From Lachnospiraceae bacterium (GTDB lineage: Bacteria; Bacillota; Clostridia; Lachnospirales; Lachnospiraceae), in the NCBI GenBank assembly GCA_017416465.1, contig JAFQCK010000135.1:1-41629 (forward strand): a stretch of DNA of 41,629 nt. The letters run 5' to 3'. Below, in pieces: positions 15,887 through 25,464 of the stretch. The notes under the pieces were generated by a model, which ran no database searches, was not told where the DNA came from, and saw only the letters and a program-made list of their open reading frames with translations. Within the stretch, counting starts at the first letter, position 1. The number at the start of each line of letters is the position of its first letter. Position numbers and translations under genes: made by a program.

Positions 15887-16768
15887 TTGATTTTCGAAAT
15901 ATTTTTATTATTAAAAGGTTTTACCAACAGATTAAAAAAAGATAATGTTAGTGCTTTTGCTTCACAGGCTGCTTTTTTCTTTATTATGTCAATATTTCCA
16001 TTTTTTTCTGTTTTATTAACATTAATAAAATATCTGCCAATAAGCAAAGATTTAGTTATGCAAACAGTTATAGATATAATTCCAAAACCTTTTGAATTAA
16101 TTGCAGAAAGTATATTAAACGAATTATTTATACAATCATATAGTACTGCAGTTCTTTCTTTTTCAGTAATACTTGCTATCTGGTCATCTTCAAAAGCGGT
16201 TCTGGCTATTATTCATGGACTAAACATTGTCTACCATGTTGATGATAAAAGAAACTATTTTTTACTAAGACTTATTTCTGCAGTATATACTGTTATATTT
16301 ATTTCTGCAGTTGTTGTTAGTTTACTTTTTATTGTATTTGGTAATCAGATTTATTTTGCATTACAAAAAGATTTTCCTGTTATGGCAAATATAATATCAA
16401 TATTCATCAAACAAAAACTTCTAATCTCTTTTTGTATACTTACAATATTTTTCATATTACTATATAGATTAGTAGGCTTAAAAGATGACAAAACAACTAT
16501 ATTTTTTCCTGGTGCAATATTCTCTGCAATAAGCTGGATTGGATTATCATATATATTCTCTGTATATATTGATAAATATAGTAATTTTTCTTACACTTAC
16601 GGAAGTCTTGCAACACTTATTTTATTTATGTTTTGGATATATTTTTGTATGTATCTTCTATTTATTGGAGCAGAAATTAATTCATACTTTAAAGTATATT
16701 TTGAATCAGTAAAAAAATATAGGGATGAGAAAAAGAATTATAAAAAATCACTTAATGAAGATAAATAA
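15887..16768 (+). CDS. YihY/BrkB family inner-membrane protein
   Basis: 293 residues with six hydrophobic segments. The N-terminal FTNRLKKDNVSAFASQAAFFFIMSIFPF motif (split here: an amphipathic entry helix, then a first membrane helix) and the later LATLILFMFWIYFCMYLLFIGAEIN segment are typical of YihY/BrkB. The family was once mislabelled ribonuclease BN; its role is unsettled and a transport or envelope function is suspected. The start is TTG, six bases after GGAGG, with no better ATG nearby. The gene is divergent from the GlgB-like gene and convergent with argS; two palindromic elements fill the gap downstream. Confidence 0.85.
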   Translation: MIFEIFLLLKGFTNRLKKDNVSAFASQAAFFFIMSIFPFFSVLLTLIKYLPISKDLVMQTVIDIIPKPFELIAESILNELFIQSYSTAVLSFSVILAIWSSSKAVLAIIHGLNIVYHVDDKRNYFLLRLISAVYTVIFISAVVVSLLFIVFGNQIYFALQKDFPVMANIISIFIKQKLLISFCILTIFFILLYRLVGLKDDKTTIFFPGAIFSAISWIGLSYIFSVYIDKYSNFSYTYGSLATLILFMFWIYFCMYLLFIGAEINSYFKVYFESVKKYRDEKKNYKKSLNEDK

Positions 16769-16774
16769 ATATGT

Positions 16775-16925
16775 ATATAAAGTTGTAGCCTTTAACAAAC
16801 ATCGCAGGCACGCTCTCGCTGCATGAGTCTGGCAGTGGTACATAAGGTGCTAAAATACAGCACCTAAGTACCAGCCGACTCATAAGCACTTGCTTATGTT
16901 TTGTTAAAGGCTACAACTTTTATAT
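16775..16925. repeat. Large palindromic intergenic element downstream of the YihY gene
   Basis: Outer arms of about 25 bp, AGTTGTAGCCTTTAACAAA at the left and TTTGTTAAAGGCTACAACTT at the right, are perfect except for one A indel at the far end. Inside are nested stems: ATGAGTC with GACTCAT, GGTAC with GTACC, AGGTGCT with AGCACCT, and a separate hairpin ATAAGCACTTGCTTAT. The 151-base structure lies between convergent genes. It could act as a bidirectional terminator or be a MITE-like insertion. Confidence 0.75.
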
Positions 16926-17001
16926 TTCACATAATATTCTTGCTAACACAAAATATAATTATTCATTTTCATTAAAATTTATAGTTTTGGAGGATTTTAT
17001 T

Positions 17002-17235
17002 AATTTTAAAAATACTTTATGGGATTTACGCATTGGGATAAATATTAGTTTCTTCTTAGTGCTTTGCTTAGTAACTCAGTAATATGCCGACACGATGTCG
17101 GCATAAGGCGTATCTGAGCCACGATGGCGAATATACGCCGATTACGTCAACTTTTAAAAAAACATTCATACAAAGCACTTAGAAGAACTTCTATTTATCT
17201 CACTAAGTAAAGACCATAAAGTATTCTTTTAAATT
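17002..17235. repeat. Second large palindromic element before the argS 3' end
   Basis: Outer arms ATACTTTATGG (17012-17022) and CCATAAAGTAT (17214-17224), then 29-30-base arms at 17037-17066 and 17171-17199 with a few mismatches (shared TAGTGCTTTG/CAAAGCACTTA end). The centre holds a perfect hairpin TGCCGACACGATGTCGGCA (17085-17103) and a stem GGCGTAT/ATACGCC (17107-17139). Together with the preceding element it fills the whole 483-base gap between the YihY gene and argS, which has no gene. Confidence 0.75.
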
Positions 17236-17251
17236 TAATTGTATCTCTTAC

Positions 17252-19012
17252 CTACATTCTATCAGGTGCAGCAAATCCCAACAAATCAATACATATCTCT
17301 AATGCATTTTTTGCAAGGCTAATCAAATTAATATAGCTTCTCTTTTTATCTTCATCTTCACAAGAAAGAATCTTTGTTTCATGATAAAACTTATTAAATG
17401 CGTTTGAAATCTCATAAATATATGCACAAACCTTATGTGGTGCAAGTTCATTTACAGCATTTTCAATTACATCATTGAATTTTGATAATACGAGCATAAG
17501 TTCTTTTTCACTTGCATTTGATGCAGGTAAAACAGATAAATCTGTTAGCTTATTCTCTTCAAGATATTTATTTAAAATTGATTTAATTCTTACAATAGTA
17601 TAAAGAATGTAAGGACCTGTATTTCCTTCAAATGATGAAAATCTGTCTATATCAAAAACATAATCTTTTGAAGCCTGATTTGATAAATCGCCGTATTTAA
17701 GAGCTGCAAGTCCAACGACCTTTGATGTCTCTCTTGCTTCTTCTTCTGACACTGAACGATTTTCCATAATCTTTTCATATACTGCATCTGAAATATCCTT
17801 AATAAGATGTTCAAGACGCATTACACCACCATCTCTTGTTTTAAATGGTTTGCCGTCCTTACCGTTCATTGTTCCAAAACTAATAAACTTTAATTCTGTA
17901 TTATCTTTAACAATATTAGCTTTTTTAGCAACTCTAAATACCTGTGTAAAATGCATCTCCTGGCGTTTATCTGTAAGGTATACAACCATATCAGGATTAA
18001 AATCCTGCTCTCTTTGAACTAAAGTTGCAAGGTCTGATGTAGCATAAAGTGCAGCACCATTAGATTTCTGAACAATACAAGGTGGAATCTCTTTTGTATC
18101 AGTTTCTTCCACAACATCAACAACCATTGCCCCCTGACTTTCATATAAAAGTCCCTGATTTTTCAAGTCTTTAATCATATCAGGAATATATGGGTCAGCA
18201 TCACTTTCACCCTTCCATAAATCAAAAGAAACATTAAGGTTATCATAATTCATCTTCAAGTCTTTAATCGAAACATTGAGAATATGCTTCCACAATGCTC
18301 TGTATGGAGGATAACCTTGCTGTAATTTTAAAGTTGCTTCATGTGCTTTTTCCTTAAATGATTCATCCTGTTTAGACTTACCACTTGCACATGGATAGAT
18401 TTCTTCTAATTCTGAAATTGTAAATGGTGCTTCGCTTGGATATTCACCTTCATAGCTTTCATCAAAGTACACAAGGTCAGGCTGTCTTTCTTTGAGTTCT
18501 GTAATAATAAGTCCCATTTGAAGTCCCCAATCGCCTAAATGAACATCACCTATAACATTATTTCCTAAGAATTTAAGCATTCTCTTAATACTTTCACCAA
18601 TAACTGCTGAACGTAAATGTCCAACGTGTAATGGTTTTGCAACATTTGCTCCGCCGTAATCAATTACAATAGTTTTTGGCTCATTTACTGAACAACCTAG
18701 CTTTTCATCTTTATATATATCGTTAATATATTCAGCTAAAAATTCCGAATCAATATTAATATTAATAAAACCCGGCATTACAGCCTCAATTTTATCAAAC
18801 ATTTTCTCATCTTTAACGATTTCAATAATCTCATTAGCAATTGCAATAGGTGCTTTCTTATGAGCTTTTGCCAAAGCCATAGCTCCATTACATTGATATT
18901 CACAAAGGTCTGGTCTGTTAGATAAAGTAACCTTAGCAAATTTTTCTTCATATCCGGCTTTTACAAAAGCCTCTTTCATAGTATCTTCAATTAATTCAAT
19001 AAACTTCTTCAT
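17252..19012 (-). CDS. argS: Arginyl-tRNA synthetase
   Basis: 586 residues, class Ia. It charges tRNA-Arg with arginine in the cytosol. The HIGH box reads HVGHLRSAVIG, with the typical preceding DYGGANVAKPLHVGH context. ArgRS-specific segments QEMHFTQVF and NGKDGKPFKTRDGGVMRL are present; ArgRS usually lacks a canonical KMSKS, as here. The N-terminal Add-1 domain and the C-terminal anticodon-binding DALR domain (ending LLGFAAPDRM) are complete. The gene starts 35 bases after the UDP-sugar pyrophosphorylase gene and is probably cotranscribed with it. No T-box leader is seen. Confidence 0.95.
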   Translation of the reverse strand: MKKFIELIEDTMKEAFVKAGYEEKFAKVTLSNRPDLCEYQCNGAMALAKAHKKAPIAIANEIIEIVKDEKMFDKIEAVMPGFININIDSEFLAEYINDIYKDEKLGCSVNEPKTIVIDYGGANVAKPLHVGHLRSAVIGESIKRMLKFLGNNVIGDVHLGDWGLQMGLIITELKERQPDLVYFDESYEGEYPSEAPFTISELEEIYPCASGKSKQDESFKEKAHEATLKLQQGYPPYRALWKHILNVSIKDLKMNYDNLNVSFDLWKGESDADPYIPDMIKDLKNQGLLYESQGAMVVDVVEETDTKEIPPCIVQKSNGAALYATSDLATLVQREQDFNPDMVVYLTDKRQEMHFTQVFRVAKKANIVKDNTELKFISFGTMNGKDGKPFKTRDGGVMRLEHLIKDISDAVYEKIMENRSVSEEEARETSKVVGLAALKYGDLSNQASKDYVFDIDRFSSFEGNTGPYILYTIVRIKSILNKYLEENKLTDLSVLPASNASEKELMLVLSKFNDVIENAVNELAPHKVCAYIYEISNAFNKFYHETKILSCEDEDKKRSYINLISLAKNALEICIDLLGFAAPDRM

Positions 19013-19047
19013 AACCTAAATCTTTCCTAATATATTTTTCTAAATTT

Positions 19048-20280
19048 TTAAATGGAAATTCCATTTAATTTTAATAATTCTCTTGCAGTATCAACAGAAT
19101 CAACACCTTCTTTATTTTTAACAGGTGCAAACTCCTTACTTCTTTCTACTTCATACACAAGACAATCATCAACCATATTAATCATATCTAAAATTAAAGT
19201 TTCAAATTTAAATCCATTTGGTTTTTCAGGAGAAACAAAATTACCATTCTCATCTATACATGGAATCTTTTTTTCAGCCATATGATTAACTAAACTATTA
19301 TTATTAATATTAACTAAATCTTCAACTTTAAACATATAGTTAAGTATTACTCCATAATTATATAGAGGGTCTCCACTTGTATCTATAGCATCTCTCATAT
19401 CATCTGTAAGTTCATAGTATTCCACTATTCCCGGTTTGCCGTTCTTCCTACACATTACTCCAACTCTCTCATCAGGACTGGCTTTTTTTACGACCTTTGC
19501 TGAAGCCGGACAACCTGATAATACTGTTGCACCTACAAATACAGGATCAGCTATTCTTTGTAAAACATTATCTACTGAAAATACATTTAGCCATTCAATT
19601 CCCATCATATTGATATTCTTAAGCAATCCCGAACTTATCATTGACGAGAACCAGCCTCCATTACCATTAGGAGATAGACATAATTTGTGTTTGTCTTCCA
19701 TTAAAAATTTCCCATCAAAACTGATGCTTGGAGCCATCTTCTGAACAAAAAAGTATACAAATTTTTTATCATAGCCGAAATAATTATGCTCTTTAAAAAA
19801 ATTACGTGTATCCGCATCATTTTTTTCGCTTGTCATAATGTACAAAGGTACATAACAACCTGATATTTCTACAACATCTAAAAGATTTCTTATAATTCTT
19901 TCAAATATATACACTTCTTTATTAACACCAATATTGAACATTCCCTTTGGCTTATCAAATCCAAGTCTTGTTCCCTGTCCGCCTGCAAGTAATACAGCTC
20001 CTACTTTGAACCTTTTAAGAGCCTCAATTCCTGCATTTTTAAACTCTTCAATTCTGCTATTAATCTCATCAAGCTTCATCGCTCCTAAAGGCTCATATAC
20101 ATCCTCTGAATCATTATGTACTGAATCATTATTTTTAAAAATATCAATATAGCTAAAATCCAATTGATTCAACTGCTCTTCAAAAACTTTCTTATCTTCA
20201 GCAGATAATTCATCATAATACTTTAATAAATGGTCTTGTTCATATTTTTTAATATTATCCAAAACTTCTTGTTTAATCAT
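19048..20280 (-). CDS. UDP-sugar pyrophosphorylase, UDPGP type 1 family
   Basis: 410 residues resembling eukaryotic UDP-N-acetylglucosamine pyrophosphorylase. The nucleotide-binding loop is VLLAGGQGTRLGFDKPKGMF (about 96-115). Further markers are NGNGGWFSSMISSGLL and KKASPDERVGVMCRKNGKPG. The enzyme would make UDP-GlcNAc or another UDP-sugar from UTP and a sugar-1-phosphate. Substrate preference cannot be fixed by eye. The ATG at 20280 lies 14 bases after GGAAGG; between them a four-codon ORF (ATG GTA GAA CTA TGA) ends in an ATGA overlap with the start, suggesting coupled translation. It is followed by argS. Confidence 0.8.
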   Translation of the reverse strand: MIKQEVLDNIKKYEQDHLLKYYDELSAEDKKVFEEQLNQLDFSYIDIFKNNDSVHNDSEDVYEPLGAMKLDEINSRIEEFKNAGIEALKRFKVGAVLLAGGQGTRLGFDKPKGMFNIGVNKEVYIFERIIRNLLDVVEISGCYVPLYIMTSEKNDADTRNFFKEHNYFGYDKKFVYFFVQKMAPSISFDGKFLMEDKHKLCLSPNGNGGWFSSMISSGLLKNINMMGIEWLNVFSVDNVLQRIADPVFVGATVLSGCPASAKVVKKASPDERVGVMCRKNGKPGIVEYYELTDDMRDAIDTSGDPLYNYGVILNYMFKVEDLVNINNNSLVNHMAEKKIPCIDENGNFVSPEKPNGFKFETLILDMINMVDDCLVYEVERSKEFAPVKNKEGVDSVDTARELLKLNGISI

Positions 20281-20342
20281 AGTTCTACCATTTTCCTTCC
20301 AAGATATATATTATTCACCAATAATATCCGTTAAACTTTTTT

Positions 20343-20373
20343 TAATTGTTCAAAGCCAAAGACTGAACAATTA
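20343..20373. repeat. Short inverted repeat with TAATTGTTCA arms
   Basis: TAATTGTTCA (20343-20352) and TGAACAATTA (20364-20373) with an 11-base loop. The same arm sequence bounds the larger element at 24429-24564, so this may be an internally deleted copy. Confidence 0.55.
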
Positions 20374-20384
20374 CCATATCTTTT

Positions 20385-20411
20385 AAAAAAGAACTCTGCT
20401 TTGCAAAGTCC
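20385..20411 (-). terminator. Rho-independent terminator of the disordered-protein gene
   Basis: On the minus strand GGACTTTGC (20411-20403) pairs with GCAGAGTTC (20399-20391) through nine pairs including G-U, followed by six T. Confidence 0.8.
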
Positions 20412-20421
20412 TTTTATTATC

Positions 20422-20937
20422 TTATAAATACATATCTAAATCATCATCATCATATGAATCATTTTCATATTCTCTAGTCCAGTCAATATTATTAGTCCTC
20501 TTTGGTCTGTTCTGAACTCTTGCCGGTTTTGTATTCTTTCTTTCAGCCTTTTTCTTCTGAATAGCTTTCTTTTCTTTCTCAATTCTATTCATTATCTCTA
20601 TCTTATCAGGCTGCTGCTCCTTCGCCTTATTATCTTTAGGCGTCTGCTTTCTTTGTGGCCTTACATTCTCATCTTCATCTTTATCCTTATTGTAAGAATT
20701 CATATAACTTCTGTCAGAAGTTTTCTTCTTGAATGGCTTATTGCCATTACTGTTGCTATTATTATTATTAGAATTATAGCTATTCTTTGAACCATCCTTA
20801 CTCTTAAAGTCTTTCTTATATGGCTTATTAAATTCCTTCTTTTCACCATTACGAGAATTATTATTTACTCTGTTCTTTCCTTCATAAGTTCCTTTTGAAC
20901 CTTTACTGCGACTTTCGCCACTGTTATTTGTAACCAC
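20422..20937 (-). CDS. Low-complexity, basic, disordered protein of unknown function
   Basis: About 171 residues from a GTG start seven bases after AAGGAG; upstream in-frame codons lack a ribosome site. I do not recognise a family. The sequence is almost entirely Lys/Asn/Ser/Arg/Gly, with an Asn/Ser tract (NSNNNNSNSNGN) near the middle and a Lys/Glu helical stretch (NRIEKEKKAIQKKKAERKN). A short acidic C-terminus (YDDDDLDMYL) follows the one aromatic motif, NIDWTREYEN. The strong basic charge and lack of hydrophobic core suggest an RNA- or nucleic-acid-associated disordered protein (inference). It has its own promoter (20987-21014) and terminator, downstream of the helicase gene. Confidence 0.65.
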   Translation of the reverse strand: MVTNNSGESRSKGSKGTYEGKNRVNNNSRNGEKKEFNKPYKKDFKSKDGSKNSYNSNNNNSNSNGNKPFKKKTSDRSYMNSYNKDKDEDENVRPQRKQTPKDNKAKEQQPDKIEIMNRIEKEKKAIQKKKAERKNTKPARVQNRPKRTNNIDWTREYENDSYDDDDLDMYL

Positions 20938-20986
20938 AAATGTTCTCCTTCCATTTTCACAACTTTTGTAAAATATATACATAAAT

Positions 20987-21014
20987 ATTTTATATTATTT
21001 TACTGATAAGTCAA
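20987..21014 (-). promoter_or_regulatory. Promoter of the disordered-protein gene
   Basis: On the minus strand TTGACT (21014-21009), a 16-base spacer and TAAAAT (20992-20987). Confidence 0.6.
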
Positions 21015-21059
21015 CATATTTTTTCAATATTTGCATATATTTTATACATTAACAAAACA

Positions 21060-22904
21060 CTATTTTTTTTTACCGTTTCTCATCTCATTTATAAACCTTG
21101 ATTTATCAACCTTTTTGTTAAATCTCTCTTTTACCCAAAAAACATTTACTTCTTTTTTAGCTCTTGTTAATGCAACATAGAACAATCTTCTCTCCTCTTC
21201 AATATCTTCATCTAAAACAGCTTTAGAATATGGCACAACGCCTTCAACACAGTCAATTAAAAATACTATTTCATATTCCAAACCTTTAGAACTGTGCATT
21301 GTACTGATTTCAATTGCATTTTCTATTTTATTATTCATTTTTGCCTGATTTTCAAGTTCTTTACCATATTCCTCAATATATTCAAACCACTCTTGAAAAT
21401 TTTGAAACTGTTTCGAAGATTCAAGAATCTCATCTCTAATTTCATACAATTCTTCAACCTTCATTCGTCTGAAATCCGCATATTCCTCAAGATAATTTTC
21501 ATATTCAATCCCCTGAAAAATATAATTTATAGCCGCATATGGCTTCATCTGCTTTATCATTCTCAAATCAAACTGTAGCTTATCAAGCCTTTCTATCATC
21601 CAGCGTTTGTCCACAAAAAATGACATCAAATCTTCTATATTAACTACTTCATTTCTAAGTATTTCTCTTGAAATATATCTGTTAGGCTTATTAATAATCC
21701 TTAAAAAATTAGCTCTTGAATTTTCTCCTAAAGCATATCTTATATATGCAAATATATCCTTTGCAATAAAATGCTCATAAACATTAGGCATAGCATCCTT
21801 CATTCTAAAAGGAAGATTATGCTCCATAAGTTTATCTACTAAAAATCTCGGTCCGATATTTGTTCTTGATAAAATAGCTATATCCGAATATTTTCCGCCA
21901 TTATTAACATAATTCCTTATGATATCAATAACAAACATATTCTCTTCTACCGGAGACTTAAATTCTACAAATTTTACAGGCTTGCCTACGTTTTCCCCTG
22001 AGATGATTTTTTTATCAAATCTGTGTTGATTATATGAAATTAAATTCATAGATGCATCAACTATTGATTTTGTACATCTGTAATTAGCATCTAATAATAC
22101 TCTTTTACAGCCTTCATATTCTTTTTCAAAATTAAGCATTATTTCAGGTCTTGCACCCCTGAATCTATAGATTGACTGATCATCATCACCAACAATAAAA
22201 AGATTATTTTCAGGTAATGCAAGCATTTTCATAACTTCATACTGAACCCTGTTAATATCCTGAAATTCATCTATCAGAATATACTTATATTTATTTTGCC
22301 ACGCACTAAGTATATCCTTCCTTGCAACAAACAACTCATAACAAAGAATAAGCATATCATCAAAATCAATCAGATTTTTTCTTCTTAGTATTTTTTCATA
22401 GCCTTTATAAATCCTTTTAAATACTTCATCACTACAGTTGGATGAATAATAGTTATCAATATTAATCATATCGCCTTTAACATTACTTATTTCAGATATA
22501 ATTCCTAATATAAATTCTTTTTCATCATCCAAATCCAAGTCTTCTTTATCTATTAGCTCTTTAATAATATTATATTTTAATTCTTCTCTTAAAATATTTT
22601 CTGCTTTGTAATTATAAGCATATTTTAAAATTTTAAAGAAAACTGCATGAAAAGTACCAAAAGAAACAGGCAATTTCTGCCCGTTCATTAGCTTTTCAAA
22701 TCTCTCCTGCATTTCAACTGCTGCCGCTTTTGTAAATGTAATAACCAAAATATTAGAAGGATTTATATTATATTTTTCAATTAATACTTTTGTCCTATGG
22801 GTAATTACGGTAGTTTTACCAGAACCGGGTCCTGCCAGTACTAAGCATGGACCCGAATTATGATTTATTGCTGTTAATTGTGAATTACTGAATTGCTTTT
22901 TCAA
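21060..22904 (-). CDS. UvrD/PcrA-like ATP-dependent DNA helicase
   Basis: 614 residues, SF1A superfamily. Motifs in order: Q-motif region [19 protein letters not shown], Walker [11 protein letters not shown], Ia [77 protein letters not shown] and [19 protein letters not shown]. All are intact, so a 3'-5' DNA translocase is expected. It is shorter than PcrA (about 720-740) and lacks the usual long C-terminal tail, so it is a paralogue of unclear repair role rather than the main PcrA. Its first 20 bases overlap the end of gltX, so the two are translationally linked. Confidence 0.85.
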   Translation of the reverse strand: MKKQFSNSQLTAINHNSGPCLVLAGPGSGKTTVITHRTKVLIEKYNINPSNILVITFTKAAAVEMQERFEKLMNGQKLPVSFGTFHAVFFKILKYAYNYKAENILREELKYNIIKELIDKEDLDLDDEKEFILGIISEISNVKGDMINIDNYYSSNCSDEVFKRIYKGYEKILRRKNLIDFDDMLILCYELFVARKDILSAWQNKYKYILIDEFQDINRVQYEVMKMLALPENNLFIVGDDDQSIYRFRGARPEIMLNFEKEYEGCKRVLLDANYRCTKSIVDASMNLISYNQHRFDKKIISGENVGKPVKFVEFKSPVEENMFVIDIIRNYVNNGGKYSDIAILSRTNIGPRFLVDKLMEHNLPFRMKDAMPNVYEHFIAKDIFAYIRYALGENSRANFLRIINKPNRYISREILRNEVVNIEDLMSFFVDKRWMIERLDKLQFDLRMIKQMKPYAAINYIFQGIEYENYLEEYADFRRMKVEELYEIRDEILESSKQFQNFQEWFEYIEEYGKELENQAKMNNKIENAIEISTMHSSKGLEYEIVFLIDCVEGVVPYSKAVLDEDIEEERRLFYVALTRAKKEVNVFWVKERFNKKVDKSRFINEMRNGKKK

Positions 22905-24345
22905 GTTTATCTATCCCTATTTTAATTCTTCTTATTGATTCTTCTTTACCAAGAATCTCCATAATCTCATATGCACCGCCAGGAGTCATCTGTTTACCTG
23001 ACACTGCTGTTCTGATTGGCCATAATCCCTGACCATTCTTAATCCCTTTATCTGCAATATACTTCATTATCAAATCATGAAGTGATTCTACAGAATAATC
23101 CTCATGTGCTTCCAAAATCGGTAATAACTCTTTTAATACCTCTAAAGAATTTTCTGAATTAGTTTTCATCTTCTTATGTGTATACATAGCTATATCATAT
23201 TCAGGCAATTCTTCAAAGAAATCAACATGGTCTTTGATATCCGGAAGAACCTCTATTCTTGTCTTAACCAAATCAAGAATCTTCTCTAAATCAATATCCT
23301 TAGTAATAACTTCTTTAATATATGGCATAGCAAGTTCATAGAACTTATCGTTATCCATAGCCTTAAGATATTCACCATTCATCCATCTTAATTTAACAAT
23401 ATCAAATACTGCCGGTGATTTATTAACATGCTTATAATCAAATCTGTCAATTAAATCCTGTAATGAAAGGATCTCCTGATTGTCTTCCGGACTCCAACCT
23501 AAAAGTGCAATATAATTTACGATTGCCTCTGCCACAAATCCTTGCTCAATTAAATCTTCAAATGAAGAATGTCCACTTCTTTTACTTAATTTTTTATGAT
23601 TTTCATCTGTAATTAATGGAAGATGAACATATACAGGTGTCTCCCATCCAAAAGCATCATATAATCTCTGATATTTTGGAGATGATGAAATATATTCATT
23701 ACCTCTTACGACGTGTGTAATATTCATAAGATGGTCATCAATAACATTAGCAAAATTATATGTTGGGAAACCATCCGACTTAATCAAAATCATATCATCA
23801 AGTTCTGAATTCTCTACTGTAATATCGCCATAAATATCATCATGGAATGTAGTAGTACCTTCTTTAGGATTATTCTGTCTTATTACATATGGAACACCAC
23901 TGTTTAATTTTTCTTCTATCTCTTCTTTAGATAAATGTAAACAATGCTTGTCATACATTACTATCTCTTTATCTCCAATAATCTGTTTAAGAGATGAAAG
24001 TCTTTCCTCATCACAGAAACAATAATATGCTTCACCTTTTTCAACAAGCTTCTTTGCATATTCAAGATACATTCCGCTCTTTTGTCTTTCACTCTGAACA
24101 TATGGACCATATCCACCATCTTTGTCCGGACCTTCGTCATGAACAAGTCCGGTCTTTTCCATTGTTCTGTATATAATCTCCAAAGCACCTTCTACAAATC
24201 TTTCCTGATCAGTATCTTCTATTCTTAAAATAAAATCTCCATCTTCATGCTTTGCAATAAGGTACTCATAAAGTGCTGTTCTTAAATTTCCTACATGCAT
24301 TCTTCCTGTTGGACTTGGTGCATATCTTGTTCTAATTTTTGACAT
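22885..24345 (-). CDS. gltX: Glutamyl-tRNA synthetase
   Basis: 486 residues, class Ib. The HIGH region reads [22 protein letters not shown], and the KMSKS loop reads [28 protein letters not shown] and [12 protein letters not shown] are family typical, and the C-terminal anticodon-binding domain is present. In Firmicutes the enzyme usually also charges tRNA-Gln with Glu for later amidation by GatCAB; this cannot be read from the sequence. It overlaps the downstream helicase gene by 20 bases. Confidence 0.95.
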   Translation of the reverse strand: MSKIRTRYAPSPTGRMHVGNLRTALYEYLIAKHEDGDFILRIEDTDQERFVEGALEIIYRTMEKTGLVHDEGPDKDGGYGPYVQSERQKSGMYLEYAKKLVEKGEAYYCFCDEERLSSLKQIIGDKEIVMYDKHCLHLSKEEIEEKLNSGVPYVIRQNNPKEGTTTFHDDIYGDITVENSELDDMILIKSDGFPTYNFANVIDDHLMNITHVVRGNEYISSSPKYQRLYDAFGWETPVYVHLPLITDENHKKLSKRSGHSSFEDLIEQGFVAEAIVNYIALLGWSPEDNQEILSLQDLIDRFDYKHVNKSPAVFDIVKLRWMNGEYLKAMDNDKFYELAMPYIKEVITKDIDLEKILDLVKTRIEVLPDIKDHVDFFEELPEYDIAMYTHKKMKTNSENSLEVLKELLPILEAHEDYSVESLHDLIMKYIADKGIKNGQGLWPIRTAVSGKQMTPGGAYEIMEILGKEESIRRIKIGIDKLEKAIQ

Positions 24346-24371
24346 TTTTTTATATTATCCTTTCTGTTTAC

Positions 24372-24409
24372 TGATTAAAAGCGAAGAATTATATCTTCGC
24401 CTTTAATCA
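24372..24409 (-). terminator. Hairpin in the gltX upstream region
   Basis: TGATTAAA-A-GCGAAGA faces TCTTCGC-C-TTTAATCA: about 15 pairs with one mismatch. There is only a short T-run, so it may terminate the FliD-like gene or be part of the gltX leader. Confidence 0.4.
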
Positions 24410-24428
24410 TATTATATTAAATTTCAAC

Positions 24429-24564
24429 AATTGTTCAGAACAAAGCTCAAAAACACTACGTGTTTCCTCGCTTTGGCGTATCCGTCAAATAACTTTTCGA
24501 AAATATACTTATTCAAGCTAGCTTGATAAGTATATTTTCAAAAGCTGCTTGGCTCTGAACAATT
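24429..24564. repeat. Multi-stem palindromic element between gltX and the FliD-like gene
   Basis: Outer arms AATTGTTCAGA (24429-24439) and TCTGAACAATT (24554-24564). Inside are a stem CAAAGC/GCTTTG around AAACAC-TAC-GTGTTT, and a long hairpin whose arms 24499-24518 and 24521-24539 match but for one base. The right end overlaps the stop codon of the FliD-like gene. It is of the same style as the elements at 4501, 16775 and 17002. Confidence 0.7.
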
Positions 24565-25336
24565 AAAATATCGAATTATAAAGACTTCCTGATGTATAAG
24601 AAGCTGAATACAATCCGTTACTTGTATATGTGTTAGCTTTTGTTGCCTCATAAGATGCTGATGCATTCATAGATGAAGCCTGTGTAGCAACTGAATATCC
24701 ATATGAACCAACAGTATTAAATAAAGACTTAACAGTGGACATATTTGCTGATTTAAAATCTTTTTCATTAATGCTTAATGAATTATCCGAGTTAACTGTT
24801 ATACCAACTGACTTAAGTAACTTTTCATTATACTTTGTTCTGGTAATCATATTGTCTCTTGAATTAGAGATAGTTCTTACATTAGAACCTTCTGCTTCAT
24901 CAATAGTCTGATTATAACTATTCACAAACTTATTAACAGCTTCATAAATCTTATTAGTATCATAACTTTCAATCTTTTTACCATCTTTATCTACCGATTC
25001 AACTTTCTTGAATATTGAATCCTTTCCTGTTGCCACTAAATCTGTAGCTACATTAGAAAGTTTAGATGATTCTGACTTAATACTTGAAAGCTTAGTCGCT
25101 GAATCCTTTGAAACTAAATTAGATGATATCTTGTTCTTATCAGACTTACTATCAGATTTTTCATCGCCGTATGCATTATAATATGCATTAAGCAATTTCT
25201 TATAACTTCCACTTCGTATACTGTAATAATCTGACATCATACTTGTCAAACCACTCATACTGTTATTTTTTGTGGAAACACTTGAAAATAGTGTTGATAC
25301 TGAATTAGTTGTAACGCCACCAAAAAAGTATGCCAT
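24563..25336 (-). CDS. FliD-like serine-rich protein
   Basis: About 257 residues from an ATG nine bases after AAAGGAG; the GTG at 25345 lies in the ribosome site. The part from about 130 to 215 (KFVNSYNQTIDEAEG, then NSLSINEKDFKSANMSTVKSLF) resembles the C-terminal domain of the flagellar cap FliD. The N-terminus (MAYFFGGVTTNSVSTLFSS) and C-terminus are Ser/Thr/Tyr-rich and lack a signal peptide. There are no other flagellar genes nearby, and it has its own promoter. It may be a flagellar-type secreted protein or an unrelated filament-like protein; the match is by eye and moderate. Confidence 0.5.
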   Translation of the reverse strand: MAYFFGGVTTNSVSTLFSSVSTKNNSMSGLTSMMSDYYSIRSGSYKKLLNAYYNAYGDEKSDSKSDKNKISSNLVSKDSATKLSSIKSESSKLSNVATDLVATGKDSIFKKVESVDKDGKKIESYDTNKIYEAVNKFVNSYNQTIDEAEGSNVRTISNSRDNMITRTKYNEKLLKSVGITVNSDNSLSINEKDFKSANMSTVKSLFNTVGSYGYSVATQASSMNASASYEATKANTYTSNGLYSASYTSGSLYNSIF

Positions 25337-25417
25337 AACAATCACTCCTTTTCTATTTTATAATTATATTTTCTACACCTATTTACTTCATCATATTTTA
25401 AGCATAATTATATGATA

Positions 25418-25447
25418 ATTATAACACTAAAAAACATATTCTGTAAA
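25418..25447 (-). promoter_or_regulatory. Promoter of the FliD-like gene
   Basis: On the minus strand TTTACA (25447-25442), an 18-base spacer and TATAAT (25423-25418). This is a sigma-A type, not the flagellar sigma-28 pattern. Confidence 0.65.
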
Positions 25448-25464
25448 GATAGTGAATTAATTTT

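Noticed and set aside
17236-20342. T-box leader for argS (also looked for at gltX)
   Set aside because: No T-box core sequence or specifier stem is found upstream of either synthetase gene.
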